In this document: positions 26,801 through 34,838 of the stretch, one piece after another
Numbering within the stretch: position 1 is the stretch's first letter
Layout: each line of letters begins with the position of its first letter
Source of the DNA: DATGZX01 sp035296965
GTDB lineage: Bacteria; Planctomycetota; Planctomycetia; Gemmatales; Gemmataceae
Assembly (NCBI GenBank): GCA_035296965.1
Contig: DATGZX010000055.1
Span: 1 to 64,000, forward strand
DNA length: 64,000 nt
Reading direction: 5' to 3'
The notes under the pieces: model-generated
What the model was told of the DNA's origin: nothing
The model's database searches: none
Seen by the model: only the letters and a program-made list of their open reading frames with translations
Made by a program: the position numbers and the translations under genes

Positions 26801-29694
26801 TTGGCGGCGCCGGCACCGGCGCGGGCGCAGCGGGCGGGTTTGGGGCCGCGCCTACCGCAGCCACGACTGCCAGTCAACAGGCGAGTTCCTCGGTATTCTT
26901 GGAGGCGATCCCAAGATTCAACGCCATCCTGGTAGCGGCTCCAAAGATCCGCTTCGACGATGTGAAGAAAGAAATCAAGCGGCTTGATGCTCCGAATCCG
27001 TCGGTCGGACGCATGGTAGCCTTTCACCTCACGCAGGCGCCATCTTCCCGAGTAGCCACATTCTTGACGAACCTCTTTGCGTCGCGCTACGTGGCCGAAG
27101 GAGCCGCACAGGACCAGATTCGGTTTACCCACGATGACAGCAGCAACACCGTCTTCGTGCAGGCGAGCCCGGCCGATCTGCAAGACATTGCGGAACTTAT
27201 CAAGGTCCAGGATACAGCGGTCTCGTCGGCCATCAATGAAGTGCGCGTCATCTCGCTCAAGAATGCCACGTCGGATGAAATCGCCACGCTTTTGAGCACG
27301 GCGATCAGCCAGGGTATAACGAACCCGACGACCACCCCGACCACGCCAACGGGCGTTCCGGGCGCAGGGGGTCTGCCCGGCGCTGCTGTCCGGCCCGCCG
27401 GCACCGCGCTTCCGGGTGGAGCTACCGCGCCATTTGGCACGGGCACGCCAACTGTCCCTGGCGCCACGTCGGCCACGGGTACGGCGGCCACAGGTGGGCT
27501 TTCCACCAAGAGCATGACGCTCCGCCTTTTCAGCAAACCTGGAGAAAGTCAGCCAGAATCGGGCCTTCTCGAAGATATCCACATCACCTCGTACCCACGC
27601 ATCAACAGCCTGATCATCGAGGCGCCGTCCAGATCGATGGCCCTGTTGCAGGGTCTGATCAACAGGCTGGACGTGCCGCCGACGGCGCGGGCCGATATGA
27701 AGGTCTTCACGTTGCAGAACGCTGATGCGCAGAGCATGTCGCTCATGCTGCAACAGCTCTTCCTGGGGGCCACGGGCACGACCACCACGCCCACCGGCGC
27801 AGGCGGCTTCGCAGGTGCGGGCGGCGGCGGCTTTGGTGGAGCAGGCGGCGTGACAGGCACTACCACCGTCACTCCCGCCGTACAGAACCCCGGCGGGCAA
27901 AGGGCGTATCCGGCGGCCAACATTACCCTTGGCGGATACACTCCCGAAGGGGCGCCGATCATTCCGCTCAGCATCAGCACTGACGTGCGGACCAACAGCG
28001 TCATCGTGGCCGGTGCCCGCAACGACGTGGACGCCGTCTACGCCATTATCACCCGGCTCGACGAGGATACGAGCGTTCAGGAACGGCACACGGAGTGCTA
28101 TCACCTTCGGAACGCGAGCGCCGCCGACGTGGCCACCGCCTTGCAATCCTTGCTGACGCAGCAGTTGCAGCAGTATAGCGTCGCCCAGCAGTTGACAGCT
28201 TACAAGGAATACCAGCGCGGCGTGGTCGTCGTCGCGGAACCTGTCAGCAATAACTTGCTGCTCAGCGTGACGAAAGATTACTTCCCCATTGTCATGCGGC
28301 TGATCTCGGATCTCGACGCCCAGCCGCCGCAAGTTGTCATTCAGGTGCTCGTCGCCGAAGTGGACCTCACCGCCACGGAGGAATTTGGGGTCGAGGTCGG
28401 CTTGCAGAGTCCAATCCTGTTCTCGCGCAGCGTCATCCCGGCACCGGGTTCGACCGGAGCCGTGTCGTATACCAATCCGGCCACGGGAGGCGGCTTGACG
28501 CCTATCGGCGTGACGGTTACAGGGTCCAATAACCCCGCTGCCTCTCCAGGGTACAATTTCAACAACGCCAACTTTTTCGCTAATCCTCTTGGCAACAATC
28601 CCTTGGCGAGTCCGGGAATTGTCGGCTTCCAGGGCCTGAATAACCTTGGGGTCGGACGTTCTGACTCAAGCGGTCTGGGCGGCTTCGTCTTCTCCGCGGC
28701 CAGCAATAGCTTCAACCTTCTAATCCGTGCTCTGAAAACACAGGGCCGGCTCGACGTGCTCAGCAGACCACAGATTCAGACGATGGACGGCCAGACGGCC
28801 CTCCTCAACGTCGGCCAAGAAATTCCTTACATTTCTGCCAGTAACGTTACAGCGACCGGCGTAATCAGCAACACGATCACCTACAAACCGGTGGGCGTGA
28901 TCCTGCAGGTTACGCCGCGCATCAGCCCGGACGGCACCGTCATCATGCGGGTCATCCCCGAGGTATCTTCGGTCGCAGCGACCCAGACGCCTTTGGGTAA
29001 CGGTGAGACTGCTGTGGCGTTCAATACCCAGCATTTCGAGTCGACGGTGTTTGCCCAGGATGGCGAGACGGTGGCACTTGGCGGCGTCATCGTCCGCAAC
29101 GATCAGAAGAACGAAAACAAGATTCCTTGGTTGGGCGACCTGCCTGGAGTCGGCGCGCTGTTCCGTTACCGAACCCAGAACAAGTCCCGTCAGGAACTCC
29201 TGGTGATTTTGACGCCACACATTGTCAGGACTCGCCAGGAAGCCGATCGCATTCTGGCCGAGGAGAGGCGGCGCATGGAATGGTGCATCGACGACGTTAT
29301 CAAAACACAGGGCCCGACAGGTTTGGAACCGATTCTGCCGCCGGTCAAAGGCAATGCCGGCAACGGCCACGGAGGCATGTCGATTCCGGGGCCGGGGACC
29401 ATCCTGATTCCGCCTCCATCGACGACGCCTGCTCCGTCTGTCCCGACCCCGAGGATTGAGTCTCCTCAAGTGCCCCGGGAGACGCTGCCCGAGCCGCGCA
29501 AGCAGCCGGCCGGACAGGAGAAGCCTGCCAACCAAGGCGCCATGGCGGCCCCGGACCAATCCCCGGCAGCAGCCGTGACGCAGGGCACGGTACAACAGAC
29601 CTCAGCAAACCAAGCCACGGATGGCCAGAGTGCTACGCCCCCCACGGAGGAGAAACACAAATGGTACTGGAGTCTTTTCCACCGCGACCAGTAA
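23899..29694 (+). CDS. gspD: Giant secretin, outer-membrane channel
   Basis: A 1931-residue secretin; usual GspD or PilQ proteins have 600-750 residues. A signal peptide (residues 1-26) precedes an N0-like domain. About 12 N1-type repeats follow up to residue ~1470, each with an opening like VIKLKNASATDAAKVL and a closing strand such as NSVIVNGPANIIASAKEIL. Gly/Pro/Thr-rich linkers separate several of them. The C-terminal secretin domain (about 1475-1840) carries VGVILQVTPRISPDGTV and IPWLGDLPGVGALFRYR, the standard signatures. A Pro-rich tail ends in WYWSLFHRD. The ATG at 23899 precedes a proper signal peptide; the frame opens earlier at 23872. The channel should reach very far into the periplasm or paryphoplasm. 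Confidence 0.9.
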   Translation: MKTCLRTGGTRFLSVLAVLGIWVVAMAAAQSEKPKTSAAAEDPLAHKKVAFEMRDKPWPAVLEWLADQSELPFAGIHKPTGTFTYIGPKQGKTQHTIPEVIDILNEALTSQKFVIIRRTASFTVLPADEKIPPEMLPRLTIPELESRGKTEIAQVVLPLHSQNAEDIVGEVKKMMGPFGEVVALSVANQLILQDAAGNLRQIIKTLQDTEEAAHGQSYTHPCKNIKAKAAVETLTKALGDPLELIRATTPQQPRGFGGGGFGGNQQQPAQPAALALNLPKFRMFHITADEASNSVIVNGPANIIASAKEILKKIDVPQLETSPVVLIPLNVLEAAKTVETLKGMLVTDKNSGPYLEADTNRNAVIVGGSQEQITSVKMILKALGEGAEGSEKMRVITLDKGSAATLADALQRLMQQLRQNPVNVIVPGGEQPKAPKPEQKPERPSRPTDRGVRGIEGDTLPIAQQLVDPQSPPAQKPANPSKAPPINIMPFGNRLVITSDDPDALKLVQEMVRLLTQTPGGEGDFEVIKLKNASATDAAKVLDEAFNGTKPTTGQQNPGFPGFFNRFGNQGAQPPANPQPNRLRVVADPGTNSLLVRASPLDMMTVRRLLEKAIDSGETDSKAVLRNWVIALKNANAAEVASMIKDVYRESMNNDPLGGRGGIRGFNFGAPPTRNLDAQGNPRGVSLSISVDDRSNRLILVCSERLYDDIKKLVDELDKAALNAMTTVELVRVKGIDPLVIQQAIDALQGRRPTQQMPGQGQGRGNGFGNGFQGGGGRGFGGGGMGQGGGGRGPGGGGLLPGADDRGPDFFEHGVMEDPQSSVLFDPQLDATTFKPGSASSAQQLLSSDRPAGNSAIQLAHFEEEQQQPAQAPSPSDLQGPRGQVTADAVPGTDAVIVRAQNKADAEAVRLIIERITEIAKDAEVKIELVPLEHGDATAVTNALTQLFQRVTVGPGGNVRNTATTPTFGGAGTGAGAAGGFGAAPTAATTASQQASSSVFLEAIPRFNAILVAAPKIRFDDVKKEIKRLDAPNPSVGRMVAFHLTQAPSSRVATFLTNLFASRYVAEGAAQDQIRFTHDDSSNTVFVQASPADLQDIAELIKVQDTAVSSAINEVRVISLKNATSDEIATLLSTAISQGITNPTTTPTTPTGVPGAGGLPGAAVRPAGTALPGGATAPFGTGTPTVPGATSATGTAATGGLSTKSMTLRLFSKPGESQPESGLLEDIHITSYPRINSLIIEAPSRSMALLQGLINRLDVPPTARADMKVFTLQNADAQSMSLMLQQLFLGATGTTTTPTGAGGFAGAGGGGFGGAGGVTGTTTVTPAVQNPGGQRAYPAANITLGGYTPEGAPIIPLSISTDVRTNSVIVAGARNDVDAVYAIITRLDEDTSVQERHTECYHLRNASAADVATALQSLLTQQLQQYSVAQQLTAYKEYQRGVVVVAEPVSNNLLLSVTKDYFPIVMRLISDLDAQPPQVVIQVLVAEVDLTATEEFGVEVGLQSPILFSRSVIPAPGSTGAVSYTNPATGGGLTPIGVTVTGSNNPAASPGYNFNNANFFANPLGNNPLASPGIVGFQGLNNLGVGRSDSSGLGGFVFSAASNSFNLLIRALKTQGRLDVLSRPQIQTMDGQTALLNVGQEIPYISASNVTATGVISNTITYKPVGVILQVTPRISPDGTVIMRVIPEVSSVAATQTPLGNGETAVAFNTQHFESTVFAQDGETVALGGVIVRNDQKNENKIPWLGDLPGVGALFRYRTQNKSRQELLVILTPHIVRTRQEADRILAEERRRMEWCIDDVIKTQGPTGLEPILPPVKGNAGNGHGGMSIPGPGTILIPPPSTTPAPSVPTPRIESPQVPRETLPEPRKQPAGQEKPANQGAMAAPDQSPAAAVTQGTVQQTSANQATDGQSATPPTEEKHKWYWSLFHRDQ

Positions 29695-30365
29695 GAAACT
29701 CTCTCTTGCTGCATCGGCTCCGAAAGCATACAGCTCGCTGGGTGACAATGTTCCTGGTCTGTGGCTGCCTGACAGTGGGCATTGGCTGCGTCGATCTCGG
29801 TACATTTCTTCGCACGGATAGCGCGCCGAAATCCGCCGCAGTCCAATTAGTTGTCACGTGGCACCCGGAGATAGCGAGCGCGCCTGACACGGTTCACGGC
29901 GGCAGGCCTGTGCCAGGGCTGGCGGGACGCCTCTACATCTTTGGTCCCGATGGCGGTTTCCCTTTGCAGGGAGACGGGACGCTTGTGGTGGATCTCTATT
30001 GTGACCCGGCGGCGCAGAAGACTGAAAGTTTATCGAGAAACGGGGCTAACTTGGCGCCGTCTCCAATGAACCAGCCCATCGCCCAGGCTCAGGCAACCCA
30101 GGTGCCAGGGAGTCAGACTCAGAACGCAACTCGCGAGAGGCCCTTGGAGGAGTGGCGCATCGATCGGGAAAGCCTCAAGAAACTCGAGCATCGCGATGCC
30201 ATCGGCTTGGGCTACACGCTTTTCCTACCCTGGGAGGGATACAAACCTGAATTGAATCACGTTCGTCTGCGCGTATGCTACGTGCCTGTCAAGGGTACGC
30301 CTCTCTACCTCGAAAGCCCCTCGATGAAGCTGAAGGGTGGGAACGGGTTTGACCAGGGTTTTTGA
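29661..30365 (+). CDS. Putative lipoprotein at end of secretion operon
   Basis: A 234-residue protein, not recognised. It overlaps the secretin end by 34 bases. The ATG at 29661 has GGAGGAG eight bases upstream; an alternative ATG at 29748 starts directly before MFLVCGCLTVGIGC, a hydrophobic segment ending in a lipobox-like V-G-I-G-C. The mature part is beta-rich (AVQLVVTWHPEI, GRLYIFGPDGGFP, LHVRLRV-type strands), with a Gln/Asn/Ser-rich loop. Its place after gspD suggests a pilotin or secretin partner, but that is inference from position only. After the gene only about 135 bases separate it from the convergent DUF4340 gene. Confidence 0.6.
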   Translation: MVLESFPPRPVRNSLLLHRLRKHTARWVTMFLVCGCLTVGIGCVDLGTFLRTDSAPKSAAVQLVVTWHPEIASAPDTVHGGRPVPGLAGRLYIFGPDGGFPLQGDGTLVVDLYCDPAAQKTESLSRNGANLAPSPMNQPIAQAQATQVPGSQTQNATRERPLEEWRIDRESLKKLEHRDAIGLGYTLFLPWEGYKPELNHVRLRVCYVPVKGTPLYLESPSMKLKGGNGFDQGF

Positions 30366-30461
30366 TAAATGAATGCGGTGGACGTGGAGCTTGATTCCCT
30401 ATTGCCGGCAGGTCAGGCCGGGTGGAAATCCAGCTCCACATCTGTTTTGTGGATTGATCGC

Positions 30462-30490
30462 GGCGGCCACGGAACTATCGAATGGCCGCC
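30462..30490. terminator. Hairpin between convergent operons
   Basis: ggcggcca / tggccgcc arms around a 13-base loop, in the 135-base gap where the secretion operon (+) and the DUF4340 operon (-) meet. No T-run on either side, so a bidirectional terminator is only a possibility. Confidence 0.35.
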
Positions 30491-30500
30491 ACAGGCCGTG

Positions 30501-33500
30501 TCAACGTGTGGGTAGGGCAGCCTTCGTCGTGTCTTGCGTAAATCCAGCCAGTAGTTTGACGATGCGATTGGCGTCGGCCTCGCTGATGACGAAGACTGCG
30601 GAACTGTCTCCTTCAGGCACACGGGCATAATAGCGTTTGCTCTCGCCTTCCGGCCTGCCGATTTGAAGCACCCGCTTCCCGGAACGAGTTTGGATCTCCA
30701 GGCTAAGTTGGGGAGGCTCCAAGCCGTAGAGTTTCAAATCGCCGGTCTTATCGACGGCGTAGCGCTCGGCCTTGAGTCCTGCCAGCGCATCGAGCGCCTC
30801 GCGGATGACCTCGGCTTTCACCTTCACATCTGGCTTGCCAACTACTTGCCAGTTAGCCTCGCCCTTTTTCTCGAGTACAAAAGGATGTTCCAGGTAGCCG
30901 TAGCCAAGGCTATCGACCTGCGCCGCGTCGAGGGGAGCCCACACGGTTCGTTTGCGGTACTCCCCCAGGGCTTTGCTCGTGGATTCCGGGCTTAACAGGA
31001 ATACGAGGTCGCCGTTTGCTAGTTTGGCGAAAGCGCGCGCTCCTGGGCTTCCCTTGCCACGCTCAACTTCTCCGACAAGCAGGTTCAGCACTTCCTTCTC
31101 GCCGACCAAGAAGCGCCAGCGTGCAACGGGTCGATCCAACCCATAGGATTTCAGGTCCGCTGGTTTAACGCTTACCAATTCATCCGCGCGCAGCTTGCTG
31201 ATGTTGTTTACGAAATCATCAAGATCAGCCTGCTCCGCTTCGCCCGAGATGGGCTCCAGCTGTTTCCATGCCCCATCCACCCTGGTGAAGACAGCGGTGC
31301 GCGGACCGCGCTCGAGGATCAGCCGATCGATGTCGCGAATGGATGCCACGTTTCGGTTACGGTACTGCAGGTCGGGCGCAGTGAGTTGCCGGGCGAGGCC
31401 GCCTGGCAGAACGACGACGGCATCCGCGTGGTCTAGCAGCGCAAATCGATCCTCGGGGGAGGCCGCGTCGCCGGTCACCTTGCCGATCTTGAGGACATGC
31501 TCTGCAGGTTTGTCTTTGGTGCCGGTGGTTCGGAGGGTAATCACCGCGGCAGGTTGGTCGAGACCAAATGGTCTCAGATCTTTGGCCGGGTAGGCGGCGA
31601 CCCGTTTGGCGCGCAGTGCCGCAAGCTGCTCGGTCAACCCATCGAGCGTGGGTCCGTCCGCGGGCAAAGTGGCGGGCTTCTGGATGCGCCAACCGCCATC
31701 CGTCTTGGTTATTTCCAAGTTGTCATTGCCCATCTGCCGCGCCAGCGACGTCAGATGCCCGCGGTCGAACGTCAGCACGTCGCGGTTCACAAAATCAAGG
31801 TAGCCATGGGTGCTGTTGTTCACCTGATTCGCAGCCAGCACGACAACTGCTGGGCCATTGTCGAGTCGAGCATAGCGTTCGCCACTGCTGCCATCGACCG
31901 GCTTACCCAAAGCTAGAGTGTGCTCGACAGGCTTGGAGTTTTTGCCTGATGGTGCTTTCAGAGTCACGGTGATCGTATCAATCGGCTTTTCAAGACCGTA
32001 GCTTGCCTGATTCACCTGCGGGCCGTAAGCCGCAATGCGCTGGGCCCGAAGATTCGACCAGACGCCCAGGACAGAGGCGATCGCCTCTGGGTCTGCCGCG
32101 AAGGGCGCTGCCGGGGTGTCCAGTACACGCCAGCCAGCGCCCTGACGAGCAAGCGTGAGTTTACCTTTGGGTCCGGCAGATTGAATTCGCTCGATACTTT
32201 GGGGCTCCAGAGAAAGCAACTCCCGGTCGAGCAGGTCAAGCGCGTCGTGGTCCAGGGCAGCGACGACCTTCTCGCCAATGACCCCAACAGCCGGGCTATC
32301 GGCGAGCTTCGCAAACCGGCTCTTGGAAGTCTTATCTACCGGCTTGCCGATGAGGAGCGCGCGTTCCTTCTCGGGTTGCTGCTCAGGCTTTGCCTTGTCC
32401 TTTTCCGTCGCAACAAGAGTTAACCGCAAGTACGGCTTCTCGAGACCGTAAGCCGCAAGGTCTGTGGTACTGTGAGCGGCATAGCGCTCCCAACGGAGAT
32501 TGGCCACCTCTTCCGTCAGCGGCTTTACCAGGCTTGCCAGAGCGGAGGCATCGAACGGCCCGGCGATCTTCCAATTCTCGCCACTGCGTTGCAGGCGAAA
32601 TTCCAGGCTGTTTTTGCGCAAGCGCAGCTCCTTGATGTCGTCGGGCTGCAATTGCCAGAGTTGCTCGGGAAGATAAGCCAGCGCGTCCTTCTCCAGAGCA
32701 TCATGAATCTCTTTTTTGATCACGAACACCGAGGGCGCCGATGCGAGCTTCGCGAAGTACTCGGACTTGCCCGCCCGGGATTTCCCGATGAGCAGCGTCT
32801 GAATGGGTTTCTTCGCGTCCACAAACGTTGCCGTGACGCTCAGTTCCGGCTTGGCAAGGCCGTAGGTTTTTTCCAGATCCTGGGGGCTTGCAGACTGCGC
32901 GACAAATTCCACTGCCTCTAGCCGGCCCAGGTCGCCGGCAAGTTGGCTGGCTTTGGAACTGTCCGTATCTGCCTTGAAGGGCGCTGCCAAGCGCCAGCTT
33001 CCCTTCACCTGCTCCAGCGTGAAGGGCTGGCCTCCTCGATTCACTTCGAGCTTGGCCAGGTCGGTGCCGTTGAAGTCGAGCACGCGCCGGCCGCGATAGA
33101 CCAAGGCAGGCCGTTGCACCAGCTTCAACAAGCTGTCTTCGACCGCGTTGATGCGCTCCCAGCCGGCTACCTGAACATACAACTTGGATTTCTCCAGATC
33201 GTCCTTACCCAGGGCGAAAGAGAATGTTTTGGTCTTCTTTGTCTTGGCATCGCCCTCGCCCTTGACCTCTTCCTCGACAGTGACCTTGACCGTGGCGGTT
33301 GGCTTATCGAGGCCGTAGGACTTGGGGTCTGCCTTGTCGAGAATGTCCTTGTCCAGGGCCTGCATGCCGGACAGTTTGTCGAGCAATTCGGTGATCTTGC
33401 TGCTCTCTGCCTCTCCCTCGAACGGCTTCTGTAGTCGCCATTGATCTTTGTCCTTCACGAGCGCAATGACCTGGCCGGCTTTACTGATCTCGATGCCGCG

Positions 33501-34625
33501 GGCATCCTCGGTACGGAAACGGGCCAGGCGGGCGTCGCGCAGGGTATTGGCGGCGACAAAAACGTCTTTGAGCTTGTCCGCTTTGATTTCGAACACCTGA
33601 GCGTTGTCCTGCAGCTTGGCGAAGCGGTATTCGTCGTGAATGATTTCTTTCTGTGGGGGCAGGTCCGGTTGTCCGCCGCCCAGGTTCGGAGCTGGCCGCA
33701 TGACGGTGCGGATCTTCACCTGGGACTGCTTGCCGATCAAGAGTGCCACGGTATCACCCGATGGCCGGGTGACCAGGATGGTTTCTTCCGGATCCTTGAG
33801 TCCATATTCGGCAAGGTCTTTCTTGGGGTGTTCCACGAATTGCTCGGCCCAGATGTCGGGCACGGCGATCAAAATCGATTTGAGCTTGTCCGGGTCGGCG
33901 CGGTCGTGGACCGGCTCGCGCAGCTCCCAGTCATTTCCGGCGCGGGCCAGCGTGAACGTGCCGCTCTTGTTCTTGGCGGTAAGCGCCTTGGCGGAGAGCT
34001 GTTCGACTTTTTCCTGAAAGTCCGCCTGTTTTTCTTTGACGACTCGTTCTTCGGGGAAGAGGCGCCGTTGCTGGTAGTAATCCTGTGGCCGGGCCAGCGC
34101 CGCGGCGAGGCCGGGTGCGAGGCGGACCACCTCGGGCTTGTCATCGAGGCGCAAATAGGTTGCCCGCGAGAAACGATTGGTGTCGCTCGCTTCCTCCGCG
34201 AGGAGGATACTGTGATCGATGCCGTTGGCCTGAATCTTCAACGTAATGGCGGGATGATCGAGGGCTGCCTTCAATTCGGGTTGAACTTCGCTCACCGGAA
34301 TGGGCGCAAAACGCGACCGGAGAGTGCACACGCGGCCCACCAGGTCATCGACCTCCGGCTTGCGCGTGGGCCATTTGCCGGGCAGGCTCCATTCGCCGCC
34401 GGGGCTGCGTTCCAGCACCACCTCGTCCGCGCCGTGGTGCACCTCGATCCGAGTGAGTCGATCCGGCGTAAAGTCCGTCTCGAGAACGCTCAAGGTGCCT
34501 GCATCGCCGGTGGCCGGCTTTTGTGGTGTCAGGGCCAGCCAGGAGAAGAGGCCGGGACCAAAGAAGAGAAGAAGTCCTCCCGCGGAAGCCAGGACCAGGA
34601 GGACAATGGTTGTCTTGAAGTTCAT
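30501..34625 (-). CDS. Giant DUF4340-repeat protein
   Basis: A 1374-residue protein with one N-terminal membrane helix (about 5-30; TIVLLVLASAGGLLLFFGPG), the rest outside. It consists of at least eight DUF4340-type units. Each has a closing YGLDKP-like motif (variants YGLKDP, YGLAKP, YGLEKP, FGLDQP, YGLDRP, YGLEPP) and a following lysine-rich, beta-rich stretch with a line such as YARLDNGPAVVVL or FAKLANGDLVFLL. DUF4340 proteins usually hold one or two units and sit beside GldA/F/G-type ABC exporters, as here. The function is unknown; a periplasmic arm of the exporter is inferred. The ATG at 34625 is preferred over the open frame at 34703. It is the last gene of its operon. Confidence 0.8.
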   Translation of the reverse strand: MNFKTTIVLLVLASAGGLLLFFGPGLFSWLALTPQKPATGDAGTLSVLETDFTPDRLTRIEVHHGADEVVLERSPGGEWSLPGKWPTRKPEVDDLVGRVCTLRSRFAPIPVSEVQPELKAALDHPAITLKIQANGIDHSILLAEEASDTNRFSRATYLRLDDKPEVVRLAPGLAAALARPQDYYQQRRLFPEERVVKEKQADFQEKVEQLSAKALTAKNKSGTFTLARAGNDWELREPVHDRADPDKLKSILIAVPDIWAEQFVEHPKKDLAEYGLKDPEETILVTRPSGDTVALLIGKQSQVKIRTVMRPAPNLGGGQPDLPPQKEIIHDEYRFAKLQDNAQVFEIKADKLKDVFVAANTLRDARLARFRTEDARGIEISKAGQVIALVKDKDQWRLQKPFEGEAESSKITELLDKLSGMQALDKDILDKADPKSYGLDKPTATVKVTVEEEVKGEGDAKTKKTKTFSFALGKDDLEKSKLYVQVAGWERINAVEDSLLKLVQRPALVYRGRRVLDFNGTDLAKLEVNRGGQPFTLEQVKGSWRLAAPFKADTDSSKASQLAGDLGRLEAVEFVAQSASPQDLEKTYGLAKPELSVTATFVDAKKPIQTLLIGKSRAGKSEYFAKLASAPSVFVIKKEIHDALEKDALAYLPEQLWQLQPDDIKELRLRKNSLEFRLQRSGENWKIAGPFDASALASLVKPLTEEVANLRWERYAAHSTTDLAAYGLEKPYLRLTLVATEKDKAKPEQQPEKERALLIGKPVDKTSKSRFAKLADSPAVGVIGEKVVAALDHDALDLLDRELLSLEPQSIERIQSAGPKGKLTLARQGAGWRVLDTPAAPFAADPEAIASVLGVWSNLRAQRIAAYGPQVNQASYGLEKPIDTITVTLKAPSGKNSKPVEHTLALGKPVDGSSGERYARLDNGPAVVVLAANQVNNSTHGYLDFVNRDVLTFDRGHLTSLARQMGNDNLEITKTDGGWRIQKPATLPADGPTLDGLTEQLAALRAKRVAAYPAKDLRPFGLDQPAAVITLRTTGTKDKPAEHVLKIGKVTGDAASPEDRFALLDHADAVVVLPGGLARQLTAPDLQYRNRNVASIRDIDRLILERGPRTAVFTRVDGAWKQLEPISGEAEQADLDDFVNNISKLRADELVSVKPADLKSYGLDRPVARWRFLVGEKEVLNLLVGEVERGKGSPGARAFAKLANGDLVFLLSPESTSKALGEYRKRTVWAPLDAAQVDSLGYGYLEHPFVLEKKGEANWQVVGKPDVKVKAEVIREALDALAGLKAERYAVDKTGDLKLYGLEPPQLSLEIQTRSGKRVLQIGRPEGESKRYYARVPEGDSSAVFVISEADANRIVKLLAGFTQDTTKAALPTR

Positions 34626-34731
34626 CGCCAGCTCTCTCAGTAACGAGGCTATTTCACGCGTTCGGTGGACACGAGACAGAGTTTCGCGAACAAAGGCTCC
34701 CAAACGGAGTTTGGGTACCAGGCTAAGATTG

Positions 34732-34812
34732 GCTGATACTAGCCCGAAGCGTTAGGGAGGTCCTCGCTAACGCTTCGGGCTAGTATCAGCGGAATCGTGC
34801 ACGGTGATGTAG
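34732..34812 (+). repeat. Long palindromic dispersed element, copy 1
   Basis: Arms of 28-30 bases (gctgatactagcccgaagcg... and its complement) are nearly perfect, followed by ggaatcgtgcacggtgatgt. The same palindrome and flank recur in inverted orientation at 60779-60858. It lies in the 213-base space between the DUF4340 gene and the GldG-like gene, so it would form a large hairpin in the operon transcript. A smaller hairpin, cccaaac-gga-gtttggg, is at 34699-34715. Confidence 0.9.
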
Positions 34813-34838
34813 CAGTGTCCTGACCAAAGGCTCATTCA

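Noticed and set aside
26683..28332. Open frame of 549 codons antisense to the secretin gene
   Set aside because: Arg/Gly/Ala-rich translation with no motif, fully inside a well-supported gene.
33441..34643. Open frame of 400 codons antisense to the DUF4340 gene
   Set aside because: No motif or ribosome site; the minus-strand gene contains eight recognisable units.
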